A stretch of 64,000 bases of DNA from Siderastrea siderea (lineage: Eukaryota; Cnidaria; Anthozoa; Scleractinia; Rhizangiidae), in the NCBI GenBank assembly GCA_964030785.1, contig OZ034977.1, forward strand, positions 34,987,052-35,051,051, given 5' to 3'. The notes beneath the pieces were generated by a model that saw only the letters and a list, made by a program, of their open reading frames with translations, was not told the DNA's origin and did no database searches. Both the position numbers and the translations under genes were made by a program. Of the stretch, positions 1-12,813 are shown piece by piece (the stretch's first letter is position 1; the number at the start of each line of letters is the position of its first letter).

Positions 1-119
1 TCAAAAATTTATACTGGCATTTCACCGGCATTTTACTGGGATTACCCGAAAGAAAGGATTTGGGGACCTTCCAAGCACCTGTAATAAAAAATGTCGCGTA
101 GGTTTTAGCGGCCTGGAAG

Positions 120-600
120 AAATTCGAGCACTTTGAGGGACACACATTACTTACCGGATAAAACAGCTTTAAACCCAAAACTGCTTCGCTTCTAGTTACT
201 TAAGTAACTTTTATATTTCGTTTCCTAACTTGAGACCATCGAGATTGAAAACAAACAAACACCAAACATGCTTAACTCTATGGCATAAGTTTTGCGGCTG
301 CGAATTGTTTAAAATTCGGGCGCTTTTAGAAATGCACAGAACTGTTTTTGGAAGCTTTTCGGATAAAATAGGTTTAAACCGACAACTGCTTCCCTTATAG
401 TGTCTTAAATAACTTTTAGATTTCGTTCTCTAACTTAGAGACCACGCTTTAAATTATGGTGTAAGTTTTGCGGATGCGAAGTAAGCCTATCAGTATTATA
501 AAGTTAGGCGCTTTGAGGAACGCACAAATCTGTTCTCGGAAGCTTTTCGGATAAAATAGCTTTAAACCGACAACTGCTTCGCTTAAAAGATTACTACTAT
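120..600. repeat. Degenerate ~190-205 bp tandem repeat, about 2.5 copies
   Basis: The phrase GGATAAAA followed by a C/T-rich stretch ending ACTGCTTC recurs at about 157, 361 and 549. Each copy is preceded by a related block (GCRCTTT-GA--ACRCAC) and the first two are followed by a block ending CTAACTTRGAGACCA. The copies differ by many substitutions, so the duplication is old. No coding potential is visible. Confidence 0.6.
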
Positions 601-1770
601 TGAAAACCTCTAGGGCAAGAAAATCGACAACTGTACAAAGAGATGTACCCGACAGTCAAAATTGAAAGCAATTATTCGCCGTAATCTTACTGAAGTGGTG
701 CTTGTCCTGTGCTTTGACCTACGTTATGAATAAACAAACTCAAAATAATGAACAGAAAAATCATTTTTGAAAAGGTTTATTCCAAAACCCGTAAGTTTAT
801 ACTTAAATGCAATTCGCGTTACACTTCCAGCATCGTGGGTCCGTCCACGCGAGTGAGATCGGCTGAGCATGGCAAAGTATTCAAGGCTACATCTGTCACA
901 AATCTGAGCGCGTTTTCTAATACTTTTTTAAAGGCAAAAGTAAATGACACATTTCTAACGACATAAATTAAATTTCCATTTCAAACGGTAATCTCTTTGA
1001 CCGTAATACTCAAAATCATGTACCTTAAACCCTTTAAAAATTTCACTTATTCCATTGTGTTTCAGAACAGGGCAAGCTCTCCACAGTGAAGAAAACAAAG
1101 ATGGAGTCCTTTGAAGGCAGCTTTCGTAACTTGAACTTTTCGCCTTCTACCTTTTGAACTTTTTCTTTCCATTTATAGATATTACATGTTTTTTCTCACG
1201 TTTAAAACTTCAGTGCTGTCGAACAATGGTTTTGCTAAATAAACTTAAACTTTTTAAAGAAACCTATTTTTCAAAAGCGACGATGGTCATGCAGTTTCCC
1301 GCCAAGAAAAACGCCGGTTGCCCAAAAGCACAGCGCGATTTCCCTCCAAGAAACCCCCGTCGGGTTGTCTCGGGACTCCCCCCCCCCCTCCCCCAGAGTC
1401 TGTACGGACTGGCGAGCGTACGCTGACGTCACAAACAAAATTTCTCGGATCGATAGGTTACCAAATTTGCTTAGCAATGGTGCTCTGCTGGCGGGCTTCG
1501 CTAATACTCGATAGGAGCACAAATAAATAAAGCCGTTTATTCTAGCTCGAAGAGGGAACCTTTACACCAGATAATAGGAAAGGTAAAATATTAACCAAAA
1601 AAAACAACTAATTTTAAATTTTTTTATTGATTTTAGCGTTATATAAAGCTACGGTTGCCTGTGATTACGTTCGACAAAGGAGAGAACTTGTGTTGCGGAA
1701 ACAAAGTATGAAAGAAATGACAACAAAAAGTATACATTAGAAAAAAACAGAAGTGGACTGAAAACAATTC
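601..1770. other. No recognisable gene; low-complexity and unidentified DNA
   Basis: Only short chance frames are present. A C-rich run sits near 1379-1396. The stretch 1271-1522 stays open on the minus strand for 83 codons and reads like a dispersed repeat rather than an exon, but I cannot name it. Confidence 0.4.
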
Positions 1771-1774
1771 TTAG

Positions 1775-2445
1775 AATTAAAACGACGTTTTACATTGGTC
1801 CTTTTTCAAATGTTGCTCAAAACAAAATAAGGCGGCTACTTGAACGTTATTGTCATAATTTAGATATTAAGTTGATATTTTCTTCGTTTAAAATAAGAAA
1901 CATGTTTAGTGTGAAAGATCCTGTCCCCAAGGAGCTACGCTCGCACGTTATCTATAAGTTTGTGCAAGCTGTAATGCTTGTCATATTGGTGAAGCCACTC
2001 GCCATTTTTCGTCACGCGTTCGTGAGCATCTTTTTTCGGACAGGACCTCTCATATCTATAAAGTAACATTTCCAATCCTCTGAACTGTGTCACTTGTCAT
2101 GGTCTGATGATTCCTTTACTATACTAGACACAGCCGCCACAAAATCTCAAATTAGACGGAAAGAGGCCATGTTCATCTGTTGGGAAAAGCCTGTTTTAAA
2201 TCAACAGTTGCATCATGTTAATCTGTCTCTTTCCTTTTAGCGTTTTTCTTGGTTACTTAACTTGTTTTTGTGGATTGCTGCACGTTTAACTGCATTTCCT
2301 TTAGTTTTTGATAGTTTTTCACCCATTGTATTTATGTTTCTTATAAATTCGAATGTAACCAACTTTGTATCAACTGAAGATGACAGGGGTTACTGTCGAA
2401 ACATGTCTTGTAAACTTAAAAACGTCGTTTTAATTCTAAGAAAAA
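1775..2445 (+). pseudogene. Penelope-like element remnant: RT tail plus GIY-YIG endonuclease
   Basis: A plus-strand reading gives the C-terminal reverse-transcriptase connector (KIRNMFSVKDPVP near 1890-1930) and then, after a frameshift near 1960, a GIY-YIG-type nuclease segment (CASCNACHIGEATRHFSS, then RVREHLFSDR and TSHIYK). This is the order found in Penelope-like retroelements: a CxxC pair, the HIGE variant of the YIGE motif, then the Arg and Glu-His residues. After a second frameshift near 2067 a further homologous tail is readable to about 2240, including the phrase KEAMFICWEKP. A TGTCGAAACATGTC tail motif at 2390-2406 and a nearby inverted copy of the phrase around AAACGACG (about 1770-1800 versus 2415-2445) probably mark the element's termini. 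Several frameshifts and stops make it inactive. The family assignment is from recognised motifs, not a search. Confidence 0.75.
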
Positions 2446-3104
2446 AAAGACAAAAAAAGCAGACCTGGGGTAAACACATAGATCAATAGAATGACAAAAA
2501 TTATCCAGCGGGCCGTCTTTTTAGTTTATTGGAAGTTGACTGTTCTTTGAAGCAAAGGGCAAAGAACGACGAGTCAGACTGCGTTAACGCTACTTGGCCT
2601 GTGGGGTTCGGGAGGCGGGGGCGGGAGGGGAGGTGGAGGGTGGACAAAGTGTCTGCGTTGACTTTCAAAGTCCATTACATTTTTTTTTGGATAGTGTCAA
2701 AACCCACCAAAGTTTTCAATTTTTTCCTGAAATTGGTCTGTGCCGATTTGGCATGGCAAGATGGAAATCTTTTCTTCTCACCCTAAACGACAATGGGCTT
2801 AAAAACGACTTGTGATCATGAAAAAATGTTAGCTTTACTTCGGCAACTTTTACATTTTTACCACATTGTAATGTTCTTTTATTAGTATTAAATATTTTTT
2901 TTGGCCAAAACAGTATGCTGTTAGTTTTGTAGTATTAAGTTGCACGTCTTGTGCGCTTTTTTTTTGGCAATATGGTTGGTAGATGTAAATATTGGTAGTT
3001 TTCAAAGGCTTTGGGGGAAGAAAATCAATAAATTCAATAAGTTTCAAGGAGCTTTCAGGAAACCTTATTTCACTTAACCATTAGACATAAAAGGGAGATG
3101 GGTA

Positions 3105-3105
<1 letters not shown>
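2446..3105. other. No recognisable gene
   Basis: The stretch contains a G-rich patch at 2600-2640 and poly-T runs. Only chance frames were found. Confidence 0.4.
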
Positions 3106-3161
<56 letters not shown>

Positions 3162-3196
3162 CATCATTATTATCATTATTATTATTATCATTATTT
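3106..3196. repeat. (TTA)n microsatellite
   Basis: Nearly pure TTA trinucleotides run for about 90 bp, with a few TCA interruptions towards the 3' end. Confidence 0.98.
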
Positions 3197-3631
3197 GCAA
3201 TCCTTACACTAATTACTGAATCACATACAATTGTACATACATAGTATAGTCAACTAAATTACACTATTCCGGCACGTTCGTTACTTACTATACTAACCTA
3301 TACTAACAGCGTGTATATCAGCTTTTTTGAGAGCGTCTTGCATGTATATATACATATCTATTTATGTGGTACTGTGCAAATAACAAGAGGAAGACCAGTC
3401 TGTGTTTTGAATGGAGGTCAGCTCGGTTATATATCTTGTCGGTCAAATTAAATAAAGTCGTTTCCCAAAAAAGATTTACCTTTAGACTATGAAAGTCGTT
3501 GAACATTACAGTAAAGTTCTTTTTTAAACAGATATTTTATTCAAAAAAATACCAATTAGTTACAAAATAATTGATAGATAGTTACAGTGAAAACAAAATG
3601 ATTACAGAATAATACAATTAATTAACGATAA

Positions 3632-6600
3632 TTAAGAGGCATTCTGTGTAAAAACCGACCGGTCGATTTTCGAAGAAAAATAGATTTTCTTCATTTTCTG
3701 TGCAGAAGTACAACATCATAAGTAAAGTACAAAATTCGAATTTGTTTGGCTTCAGTTGATTTTCTACCTGTTTTAGGCCGATAGTTCCGATGCAAACTCT
3801 GAACAAGGAAATCCTTCGACCGAAACCCCGATTTTAACACTAAATTCGAGATAGCATAAAACAACACAGAGTTGACAAAAGCAGCTTATATTATTTACTC
3901 CATACCTTAAATAGGCCATGTTTATTATTTCCACTGCTAAAAGAACTTGTTCTGTCTTGAAGGAATTTTGCTAGAATTTCTTTAGTACACCATAAAAAGG
4001 TTCCTCCATTAAAATCAAGATTTCTTAAAAGTGGAACCTGACCTACAGCTCATTCTCTGATCAGACAATCGATCAAGGTCTGGTCTAAAAGTAACTATAA
4101 TAAAAATTGTCTGTATGGTAATGGAAAACCTAAACAGAATTAACAAAAACTGCAACATTCACAACTTGACTTAATATGACTCGGTCAATTCAAAGACATT
4201 TTGATTTGCCTACAATACAACTGAAAGCATTTTAAACCCAAGGCGTATTCAAAAATAGACCATAGAACAGTTTTCGAGCAAAACTGGATCAATTTTACCT
4301 GAATTACCTCGGAATTCTTCCAACGGCCAGTTTGTTGTCACGCAATACTCTACATGTGGTAAAGCAGCATACGAATTGCCGCTTAAAAAGGCCAAAAGTT
4401 CCATGACACGGAGCCATGGAAGACTGAGATAAATACAATAACCTTGTCGTCACCAGCTTTTCTTCCAGATTACTGCGTTCAGTAAGTGAGGTCCAAGATG
4501 ATTGCTGTGTACGGAAGCCAAACTACTCCTCGAGTGTTGATGGTTGTTTCGACACTTAAAGCAAATGCTAAAAAAAACGCTGTAACAGTGGCTGTTACAA
4601 CGTTCTATACAAAAATAAAACCATTTTAACAATACAAACGGTTAAGTACTTTGAGCAAATTGGCCGCTTTACCTTCGTACAATCGGCGAAAATCCCTCAT
4701 GTGCGCAACGAACGACGCGAGTAATGTTATTGTTAAGTCCGATGACCACACAATTAGTAAGGCGCGCTTTGGGTGGAAATGGACGCATTTACCCCTAATA
4801 AAGCGCTCTAGCAAACTCAGCTTGACTGTTGGCATCCACTTGTCTTGAATTATATTTGTATTTGAATACACAAAGAGAGGAGACATAAATAAGGAAACGA
4901 GCGTGAAAAACGAGTCAAATTTCTACAACTTAAAATTCGCCGCGCGAATGACAATTTGAAATAAAAATAGCTGAATTTGAAACAAGAATAGCTGTTCTAT
5001 TACTTAGCTTAAACAAGACTGAAACCATGCAGAGGTTTCGCGGCGATATCAATTAGTTCTAAAGTGGCCGCTTGAGAAACTTTGCCTGCACCCTCAGTAG
5101 CTGAATCCAGGCTGTTAAAATAACCATGTTAGCATCCATAAAAGGGAGGCAGTTCAGTTAAGCTATGACAAATTCGTTCGTGGAATACACTGAGACTACT
5201 TACGAAAGTCTTCATGATCAGACCTTTTTTGCAACCGGTCTCAAAGGGGCAAGGGCGATGATATTTCTCTCACTTGACAGCAGAGAGGTGTCGACGCGGG
5301 ATTCGGAAATGAAATCTCCCTCAAATACGCGCTAGGCGAAAGAAGAGGTACCCTGACTATGAAGTCGATCGTAAGCTTTGTCTCGTGCACTTTCGTGGAG
5401 CTTTGGGCCTGCAACCTCTCTACTACTACTCAGCCGACCGCAAAACTGCCGTCAGCCACGGGACGATGCCGCTGTCCTCGGTGTTGGGTGGCCCTCCTTA
5501 TCTTTTTGGGTGATGGAGAAACTCTTAAATTTAGTTGGGACCCTACATAACGGACAAACATGGTCTTCGGGTGTTCGACCATCTTGTTCCTATGAAACGG
5601 CTGGTATGTGGCGGGAACTTATTAATCGGCTTCTTGTCTGGTTTCCTCAATATGTGACCAAGAAAACGGAGCTGACGTTGGTGTATCGTTAAGATAAGGC
5701 GAAAGGGGAGGAGTTGACCGACCTGGTTAAAGACCTTATCATTGCAAACAAAATCTAGCTGTATGAGCATTATGCCATAGCAGCTTCCAGCAAAACTGTT
5801 TTAGTTCATCTCTTGTCCTCAAGATCCCGTCTGTCATCTTCCAAAACTACCACCGAAAAAAAGGGACATCAATATTTCCCACTACGAAGCTACAGCCGTC
5901 ACTGACTGTGGCCAATTAGTTTAGAGAAACTTCACTTTTTGGTATCCTCTTCGTAATTAATGTAGATGGGAGTGATAACAAAGCACCCCCAAAGCATCTA
6001 AGAAAAGCCTTTCCCCCGCACCCCGTAAACTGAAGTACGAAACTGTACAAGTTATCCGAGATGTGTTGGATTCCTTGTTTAAGGAGGGGGGCGGGGAGGG
6101 AGGCAGTATATTTTGTTGCCGTTTTAATAGATATAATCCTTAGTGTACCAAACGTTCTGGCCACGATTTTAATTCAAGAAACATCTATGTGTATAGTCTG
6201 ATCTCCACTACTACCCCCTTGAGGCTAGGGCTCCTGCTCAGGCTCATTACAGTTTGGGGAGCAGACGTCTGCGTGTAAGGTATGTTGGAGCACGCCGCTT
6301 TGCGAGAAACCCCGCTGAGGTTAAGTGATTCACAGTAGAAGAGTATACAACATATTTACAAAACTTTTGTCACCCTGCGTGATCATTGTAAACGTTTTAC
6401 GTCTTTATCCCCTAAGAGGCAGCAATAGGAAATGGAATGACCTTGTTGACATGTTTAACTTTGGACAATAGGCCAAAAGTATGATTTTATTGCGTCCAAA
6501 TCCCGCCCAAAATGCAGCTGCCAATTTTAGCTCAGTACTTATGGTCAGCGGTCTATACATAACATGAACATACTCGCTTTTCTCACTTGAAACGGTCGTT

Positions 6601-7747
6601 GCACGTAAGCGATTTTCGTCGATTGTACGAAGGTAAAGTGGCCAAGTTGTTCAAAGTACTTAACTCTCTGTATTGTTAGAATGGTGTTCTTGTTTTCTAG
6701 ACTACTGTAACAGCCACTGAAGGAAGAACAGCATTTGTTGCTTTGCTTCAAGTGTGATAACACCTAGCAACATTCGCGGAGTACTTTGGCTTCCGTACAC
6801 AGCAATTGTCTTGGATCTCACTTATTGAACGTAATAACCTGGACTAAATGGCTGATGAAGACAAGGTTTTGTATTTATCTCTTCCATGACTCCATCTCAA
6901 TGAACGTTTGGTCTTTTTAAGCGGCAATCCGTATGCTGCTTTACCACATGTAGAGTAATAATTGCGTGACAACAAACTGGACGTTACCGCTTGATCATCG
7001 AACGGATGTGAACTTCGAAAAGCTTAGAAGAATTCCGAGGTAATTCAGGTAAAATTGATCCAGTTTTGCTCGAAAACTGTTCTATGGTCTAGTTTTTGAA
7101 TACGCCTTGGGTTTAAAATGCTCTCAGTTGTAATGTAGGCAAATCAAAATGTCTTTAAATTGACCGAGTCATAACAAGTCAAGTTGTGAATGTTGCAGTT
7201 TTTGTTAATTTTGTTTAGGTTTTTTCATAACCATATGATGAGTGCCCACAAATTTTATTACAGTTACTTTTAGACCAGACCTTGGTCTATTGTCTGATCA
7301 GAGAATGAGCTGTAGGTCAGGTCCCACTTTTAAGAAATCTTGATTTTAATGGCGGCACCTTATCAATGACGTTCGTAATGCCTTTAGGTTGGTGTACTAA
7401 AAAAATTCTAGCAAAATTTCTACAAGACAGAACAAGTTCTTTTAGCAGTGAAAATAATAAACATGAACTATTTAAGGTATGGAGTAAATATAAGCTGCTT
7501 TTGTCAACTCTATGTAGTTTTATGCTATCTTGAGTTTAGTGTTAAAATCGGGGTTCTCGTCGAAGGATTTTCTTTTTCAGAGGTCGCATCGGAACTATCG
7601 GCCTAAAACAGGTAGAAAATCAAATGAAGCCAAACAAATGCGATTTTTGTACTTTACTTATAATGTTAAGCTTCTGCATAGAAAATGAAAGAAATCTATT
7701 TTCCATCGAAAATCGACCGGTCGGTTTTTCCGCGGAATGCCTCTTAA
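3632..7747. mobile_element. Foldback element FB1, 4.1 kb, TTAA-flanked, ~1.1-kb inverted arms
   Basis: The left arm (about 3632-4720) and right arm (about 6590-7747) are diverged reverse complements. For example, the block at 4019-4095 matches 7270-7345 inverted, and the phrase GACCGGTCGATTTTCGA at 3657 matches its complement near 7710. The ends are TTAAGAGGCATTC and GAATGCCTCTTAA, so the outermost four bases form a TTAA target-site duplication. TTAA targets are known for piggyBac and Kolobok DNA transposons. No transposase is visible, so this is a non-autonomous palindromic element. The loop (4720-6590) holds a LINE fragment and unidentified sequence. Short frames in both arms retain related peptides (for example RDFRRLYEGK in the left arm and SDFRRLYEGK in the right), but with stops. 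Confidence 0.85.
5543..5770 (-). pseudogene. LINE reverse-transcriptase C-terminal tail fragment
   Basis: The minus frame contains RQLRFLGHILRKPDKKP, a close match to the GHILR motif that follows the RT domain in many non-LTR retrotransposons. It is about 75 codons long and has no upstream RT, so it is a 5'-truncated or broken copy. It sits in the loop of foldback element FB1 and was probably inserted there. Clade cannot be assigned from this piece. Confidence 0.6.
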
Positions 7748-8880
7748 ATAGTTTATTATAAATTGTTTTATTTCATTACAGAAGAATGATATTTCACAGA
7801 CGTAAAAAGCAGATAAAAGAGCGACAATCATCAATGTGTCAGGAAAGGCAAAAGAAGAAAAACTGGCTAAAGATAATGGATAATAATCTATCAGGGGTAT
7901 AGGAGAACATTAATTTGTTACGTAAATTTTGACTCGAGTAGACTCCATTTCTTATGAAAGCTGGTGCAGGTTTGTCTTTGAAAAGCAATCTCTTTTTCAA
8001 TAAAATAATTACATTAAAGGTCTTTCAAGTATGAACGCAGAGATGGCTTTTCACCTCCTATGCGGGACCGATAAACATGGTATCTTGTCAATAACAGTGA
8101 CTCAGTAGAAAATTTTGGTTGCAAGTGCCATTTTTTAGACCCAGAAAAGTTATCAGTTCTATTGAGTTTGGACTTGAGACAAATGAACTGATTCTCAAAA
8201 AGTCAATCAGATCATTGCAGTAGTCACTGTGGAGGGACACTCCCAGTACATATGAATAATCGTTTCCTCACAGTTCAGCCAAAAACTTCACATGGAGACT
8301 TTAATCTTGACTAACAACGAATTTTTAGCAATTATCCTATGCAAAAATTCAAATTGAATTTGTGTAAGTCTGGTAGACGTAGTATAAAGCAACGGGGCTT
8401 TATAAGCAGCTTTCCAGTCAATTTGAACGTTGCCCGCCCTTACACAATGTTTATCTCATTGTTGTTGACTTTTTTGGGGAGTAATTCTTTTCATTTCAGA
8501 GAAATGCGGTAAAAGAACCTGCTAGGTTTTTCGGTTGCAGCCAATTTGATCGTTAGTGCTTCTTTCATTTGTTTAGGTACGATATCTGTTTTTACATTGA
8601 GGGGTTTTTAACAGAGCTAATAACACTTTAATAAATAAGAAAATTTTCATCTATAGAGAATCTCTCCTTAAATTCTTTAACGCTTAGGAAGATTGATCTT
8701 GGCTTGGTGAGATGTTCAAGACAGACTATTCGCTTCTGATGCCACCTTTTGAAGAAGAAAGGCTTGTTGTCAATTCGTATGTCAGTATTGAACCAAATTA
8801 TTGTCTTGCAAGAGACCTAATATCACTCGACGTGATGTCATGATAATTAATTTCACACAACCCCTGGCCTCTTATGTTTT
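7748..8880. other. No recognisable gene
   Basis: AT-rich sequence with no coding frame, clear inverted repeat or microsatellite that I could identify. Confidence 0.4.
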
Positions 8881-8889
8881 TTTTTCAAA

Positions 8890-9480
8890 GGTTGAAGCCT
8901 ACTGATATCAAAGAGTGGTCGTTTCTATAACCAGGCAAGATCTCGGCTGTCTGTGTGCGACAGGATAAACAACTGCTAACTAAGAAGAAATCCAATCTAC
9001 AGTGGATTTCTGGTTTCTTTTGTTTCCATGTGTAACGCTTATCCGGTGTACATCTTGCCAAATATCAGTTAAACCAAGATTGTCTTTAACTTCGTTAACA
9101 AGACTTCTTACTTTTCAATGGTTGGTAGGATTTTTATCCTTTTTATCCTTTGTTGGGTCTAACACAAGATTAAAGTCACCACCCAGAATTATCTCTTCGC
9201 ATTGAAAATCCAGCAGATTAAGGTCACGGACTCTTAAAAAAAGTGAATCATCCTTATTTGGTGCGTAAATATTTTCTATTGTTAAAAATCTATCGTTCAC
9301 ATTAAGGTCTATAATAATAAGTCGCCCCACTGGGTCACTGTACTGTTTAGCACCTTTACCACTGCTGACTGATGCTGTATAGCCCCATTCGGCAGCCCAA
9401 TTACTTTATCACCTGTGCAGAGAACTTCTTGTAATAAGTGTAGATTGTAGTTTTTACTTCTTAAGAAACTGAAAAGTTTC
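8890..9480 (-). pseudogene. LINE ORF2 endonuclease (APE-type) remnant
   Basis: Reading right to left, the minus strand encodes the second half of an apurinic-type endonuclease domain: GRLIIIDLNVNDRF and IYAPN, then EEIILGGDFNLVLDP (the GGDFN catalytic motif) near 9150-9185, then TDIWQDVH, a TWKQ-like phrase and CRLDFFLVS, and finally GYRNDHSL with the conserved D-H pair near 8905-8920. Several frameshifts separate these blocks. The motif order and the associated ORF1 at 9.8-10.5 kb fit an L1/Tx1-type non-LTR retrotransposon on the minus strand. Sequence corresponding to the RT domain is missing downstream. Confidence 0.75.
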
Positions 9481-9839
9481 CCTTGTTTTTATATCGTCCC
9501 CTAAACCCCGTACATTAAGTGAGCTGATGGATAAACTTGCTTGACATAAAAGGTTTTAGAGGTGAAATATTCCTTTCCATTTACGTAACTATGATGGAAG
9601 GTGTTGATTCCGCACATTCCGCCTGTGTTGTTGGGACATGTGTTTGCAATACTATTGAAATTAGTAGAATACTTATAAAAAGAGGAAATAAAATAATATC
9701 TGACTGGGGGCTTGCAAAGTCCGGTTTTAGTTTTGTTTATTTTACCTTTTTACGCCAGGGGAGACGACAAGGGTTAATAAAGTTCAAAGCAACTGGTCTG
9801 TATAAGAATTACTCCTTCAGTTCTTGAGGGGCAGTGTTT

Positions 9840-10510
9840 ATGTTATATTTTTTATTTCCTATGAACAGCTTCCTACCTATCACTTTGCCGTTCTTTCTGT
9901 CCGCTTTTGCCTTCAGCATGGCCTTGGTTAAAATCGCTCGTTCTTCTCGAATAGCAGATGGATAATCAAGTGTTATGTATGCATCTTCAAATCGGTGCGA
10001 TTCTATGAGCAGATTTTGTTGGTTTAACTTAGTTTCTTATTATCCCTACATACAAAGCGCGTGATCAGCGGCCTAGGCTTGCCTCCCATGGGCTTACCAA
10101 TCCTGTGGACCGCGTAGAATCGTATTTGTTCAGCTTCTATGCCAAGGCCGAGGTCAATGGAAATAATATTTAGTACTACGGTCTTGCCATCTTCGTCGTC
10201 ATCTTCTGGGATGTTCCTGAATTCGAGGTTCTCTCTTCAAGAATATTCCTCTAAATGAAGACCTCGCTCCTTTTCGCTGAGTAAATGTTCTTTTTTCATT
10301 TCTCGATTTCCGCTTGTTGTTTCGACAGTTGACTCTTGAACGAAGTGTTGCTTTTCTCAAGTTCATCGATACGCTCCGATGCCGCAGTGGCCGACTCTTC
10401 TTAATCTTTTACGGTGCTTTCAGCTTGTTTACGTCCAATCTTAATTCGTGCTTGAAGCTTTCCATTCCTTCTCTGAGAAACGTTTTGGGCTGCCAGTGCT
10501 GGTTTTTATC
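9840..10510 (-). pseudogene. LINE ORF1p remnant (coiled coil, RRM, C-terminal domain)
   Basis: The minus strand reads a helical, charged segment (ERIDELEKSN and SQLSKQQAEIEK near 10300-10380). An RRM-like block follows with LEFRNIPEDDDEDGK, then FYAVHRIGKP and PLITRFVCRD (about 10030-10235). A C-terminal block contains DAYITLDYPSAIREER and KVIGRKLFIG (about 9865-10010). This is the architecture of L1-type ORF1p, the RNA-binding chaperone of L1-like LINEs. Stop codons and frameshifts are present. It lies immediately upstream, in minus orientation, of the endonuclease remnant at 8.9-9.5 kb, and both are best explained as one decayed element. Confidence 0.75.
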
Positions 10511-10624
10511 TTATTCCTTTTTCCCATTTACCAGAAACCGACCAATTCTTGTATCAACTATACACTTTGGAGGAAGACTGTTTGGAGCATTACAGGACAC
10601 GTCCGACCGCCATCGTAGTCGGAC

Positions 10625-10901
10625 CTAGTCTCGCTTATAGTAAAGTTGCCGCATCACACTGAATAAAAGCGCGAAGTGTGGAATCTGGATTGGTACATAA
10701 GGTGCAAAGATGGTCTTTGGTAATATTAAACTTCTTAACTTCTCTTTTTCTTGCCATTGTGTTATGTAGGAACTTGTAAAGAAATTGGCTGAGTTTTTTC
10801 TCCTGGGTAGTCTGATAGATTCTCTTAAAACAACCTCCCCGGTCATTAAAGGTGTCGAGAAATTTTTCTCTCCAATTTTTAACACCTGTATTTTCCATCA
10901 C
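10625..10901 (-). pseudogene. LINE RT C-terminal, cysteine-containing tail fragment
   Basis: The minus frame gives a segment with SQFLYKFLHNTMARKREVKK followed by HLCTLC and a later cysteine. This resembles the region after the RT domain in L1/Tx1-type LINEs, which carries a CxxC...H...C cluster. It lies upstream of the ORF1 remnant, so it must come from a separate insertion in the same orientation, or from a rearranged copy. Confidence 0.6.
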
Positions 10902-12741
10902 ACTAGATTAATTGTACAATTTGCAGTGATGTTTGCAGCGCATTTTTAGCAAAATTTGGGATAGTTTCTTCGTTCAATTGACAAATAAGAGGACTTCAAA
11001 AGAGATCTTCCGAAGAGATTGGGCTCCGAAAGAAGCCAGTTTTAATTTTCTTGGGATGGAGGCAAATCGTCTAAAAGTAGTTCAGGTAGTTGACTTTGAG
11101 TCCAAAATTGGCATTTAAGTCTTGAACTGATAAGAATTTTCCTTCTTTATTTAAGAGGTCTTGCACATAGTTAAGTCCCCATTCGAACCAGGCTTTCCAA
11201 GAAAGGGCTTTTGTGCTATTGTTATTTTCTTGTTGTGTGTTATTATGACGGATCGAAACGCATCAATCACGTTAACAGTCATCGCAGCTAATAACACCAC
11301 GGCTAAACTGACAGACAACCAATGACATCGCGAGTTCGCCGACCAATCAGGACAACGGCCAGAGACATAACATCCACTGACGATTCACAATCCACTTGAC
11401 TCTGATGCTGACTTCCATTCAGGCAATGTCATTACAAATAGTCCTTCTCAGGACTATACTCACCCGGACGATCATATTTTACCGGCTTATGTTACTTATT
11501 TTCCCTTCATCACATTTGCTTTGAATTTGCTGGAAGTCTTCTAACCATTCTTGGTAAAATAGTGGGAGTTTCATGTCAAAGCATTTAACATACATACAAA
11601 CATACATTAGTTGCATTTAAATAAGAACGCCATTCCACCATACTTATTGAGATAAATTGGAAATAGCCTTCCAGTTAGCATTGTCCAGCTTAAACGTAAA
11701 TATTTAACCATTGCTCTAAAGTTAATAAAATTCAAAACTCTTTCTGCGAAGCTTGAAAGATTACATCTCTAAATTTTTATCCTTTTTATTTCTCCACAAG
11801 AAAGCAAATAGTTCAGCTTACGTCCTCTGAATTACATTTTCAGGGACAGTGAAAATTGATGCAGCACATGACGCGCTCAGCGTCTTTGCCAGCAGTGTTC
11901 GACGATAAAGATAAAGATCTCGCGTTTGTCAAATATTCATAAGGGAGGTTGGTATAACCCCCAAAAGTAGATTGCGTCAAGCGTTTAAAACAAAAACAAA
12001 AAATAATAGTAAATGAAATAAATAAATAATAACAAGAAATAAATGAAAACAGGTAAAAAAAAAGGTATTTCACGATAAAAACCAAACTATTTTCACTGAA
12101 ATAATCGGTCAAAAGCTTACAAAAATCAGAAAAATAGATTAATCATTTTAAGCAAAAATGTGGTTACTGTTCATCGTGGAGTTTATGATAGGTAGATGAT
12201 GGAGACTGATGACGACGAACAGAAAGCCGTCGAAACGTCGTGATCAACATTTCAAAGTGACTCTATCGGGAGACAAACGAATAACGTTCATCTACCTACA
12301 TCAATCATATCCCTAGATGTCTTAAGTGAAAAAACATGTAACTTCCACACTTTGTTGTTAAAATGATCGTAACAAAGCTAATGCGATGACGTCAATGGGC
12401 CCAAGAAAAAATTTTGAGCAGGGTAAGAACTGTGCAAAATATTTTTGTCCCTGAGTTTGCCTTGGTAGATTCGAAATAATTCACATCCATCAATAGCATT
12501 CACCCTTTTCACTTACATGTATTTACTCGTCTTCAAACTTTGTCTTTTTCTCTACCTCAGGTTATTGTTGTTGTTTGTTTAAGTTCTCACTTTTTCTTCA
12601 ATTAATATTTACTTTGAACAAAGGTAATTTTTTTTGCTTTTTTTGGTTTTGTTTTGTAATGTCGTGTTTTTTGTGATATGCACTAAAATATTATTCAAAA
12701 GTAATGTTAGTTTAGTTCCTGCTGTGCTACGTTGCACTTAC
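10902..12741. other. No recognisable gene; one retroelement-tail motif
   Basis: The stretch is AT-rich, with a minor CATA-rich patch near 11588-11606. At 12199-12235 the phrases CTGATGACGACG and GTCGAAACGTCG occur together, a motif that also marks Penelope-like element tails elsewhere in this window. No exon could be supported. Confidence 0.4.
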
Positions 12742-12813
12742 ACCCAGTGTAGATACTTCTGGTTGTAAAACAGTCCTCGTGGTAGAATTTCAATGTTATT
12801 GAATGACAAATCT
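12742..12813 (-). CDS. Leucine-rich-repeat exon (LRR a), 72 bp
   Basis: On the minus strand a TTTTCAG acceptor precedes the exon and a GTAAGTG donor follows it. The 72 bp encode one LRR: DLSFNNIEILPRGLFYNQKY, then LHW. The LxLxxNxIxxLPxxxF consensus is clear. Both introns are phase 2 (the exon starts with the third base of a Leu/Arg-type codon). One LRR per 72-bp phase-2 exon is the organisation of glycoprotein-hormone-receptor/LGR-type and related LRR genes, in which LRRs form the extracellular ligand-binding arc. It is the most 3' of four such exons here. The final leucine is replaced by Trp, so it may be the last or a diverged repeat. No downstream transmembrane exon was found. Confidence 0.75.

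Noticed and set aside
12199..12247. Second hammerhead ribozyme
   Set aside because: CTGATGA and GTCGAAACGTC are present, but GAAAC is followed at once by GTC, leaving no room for stem III. It is a decayed tail motif.
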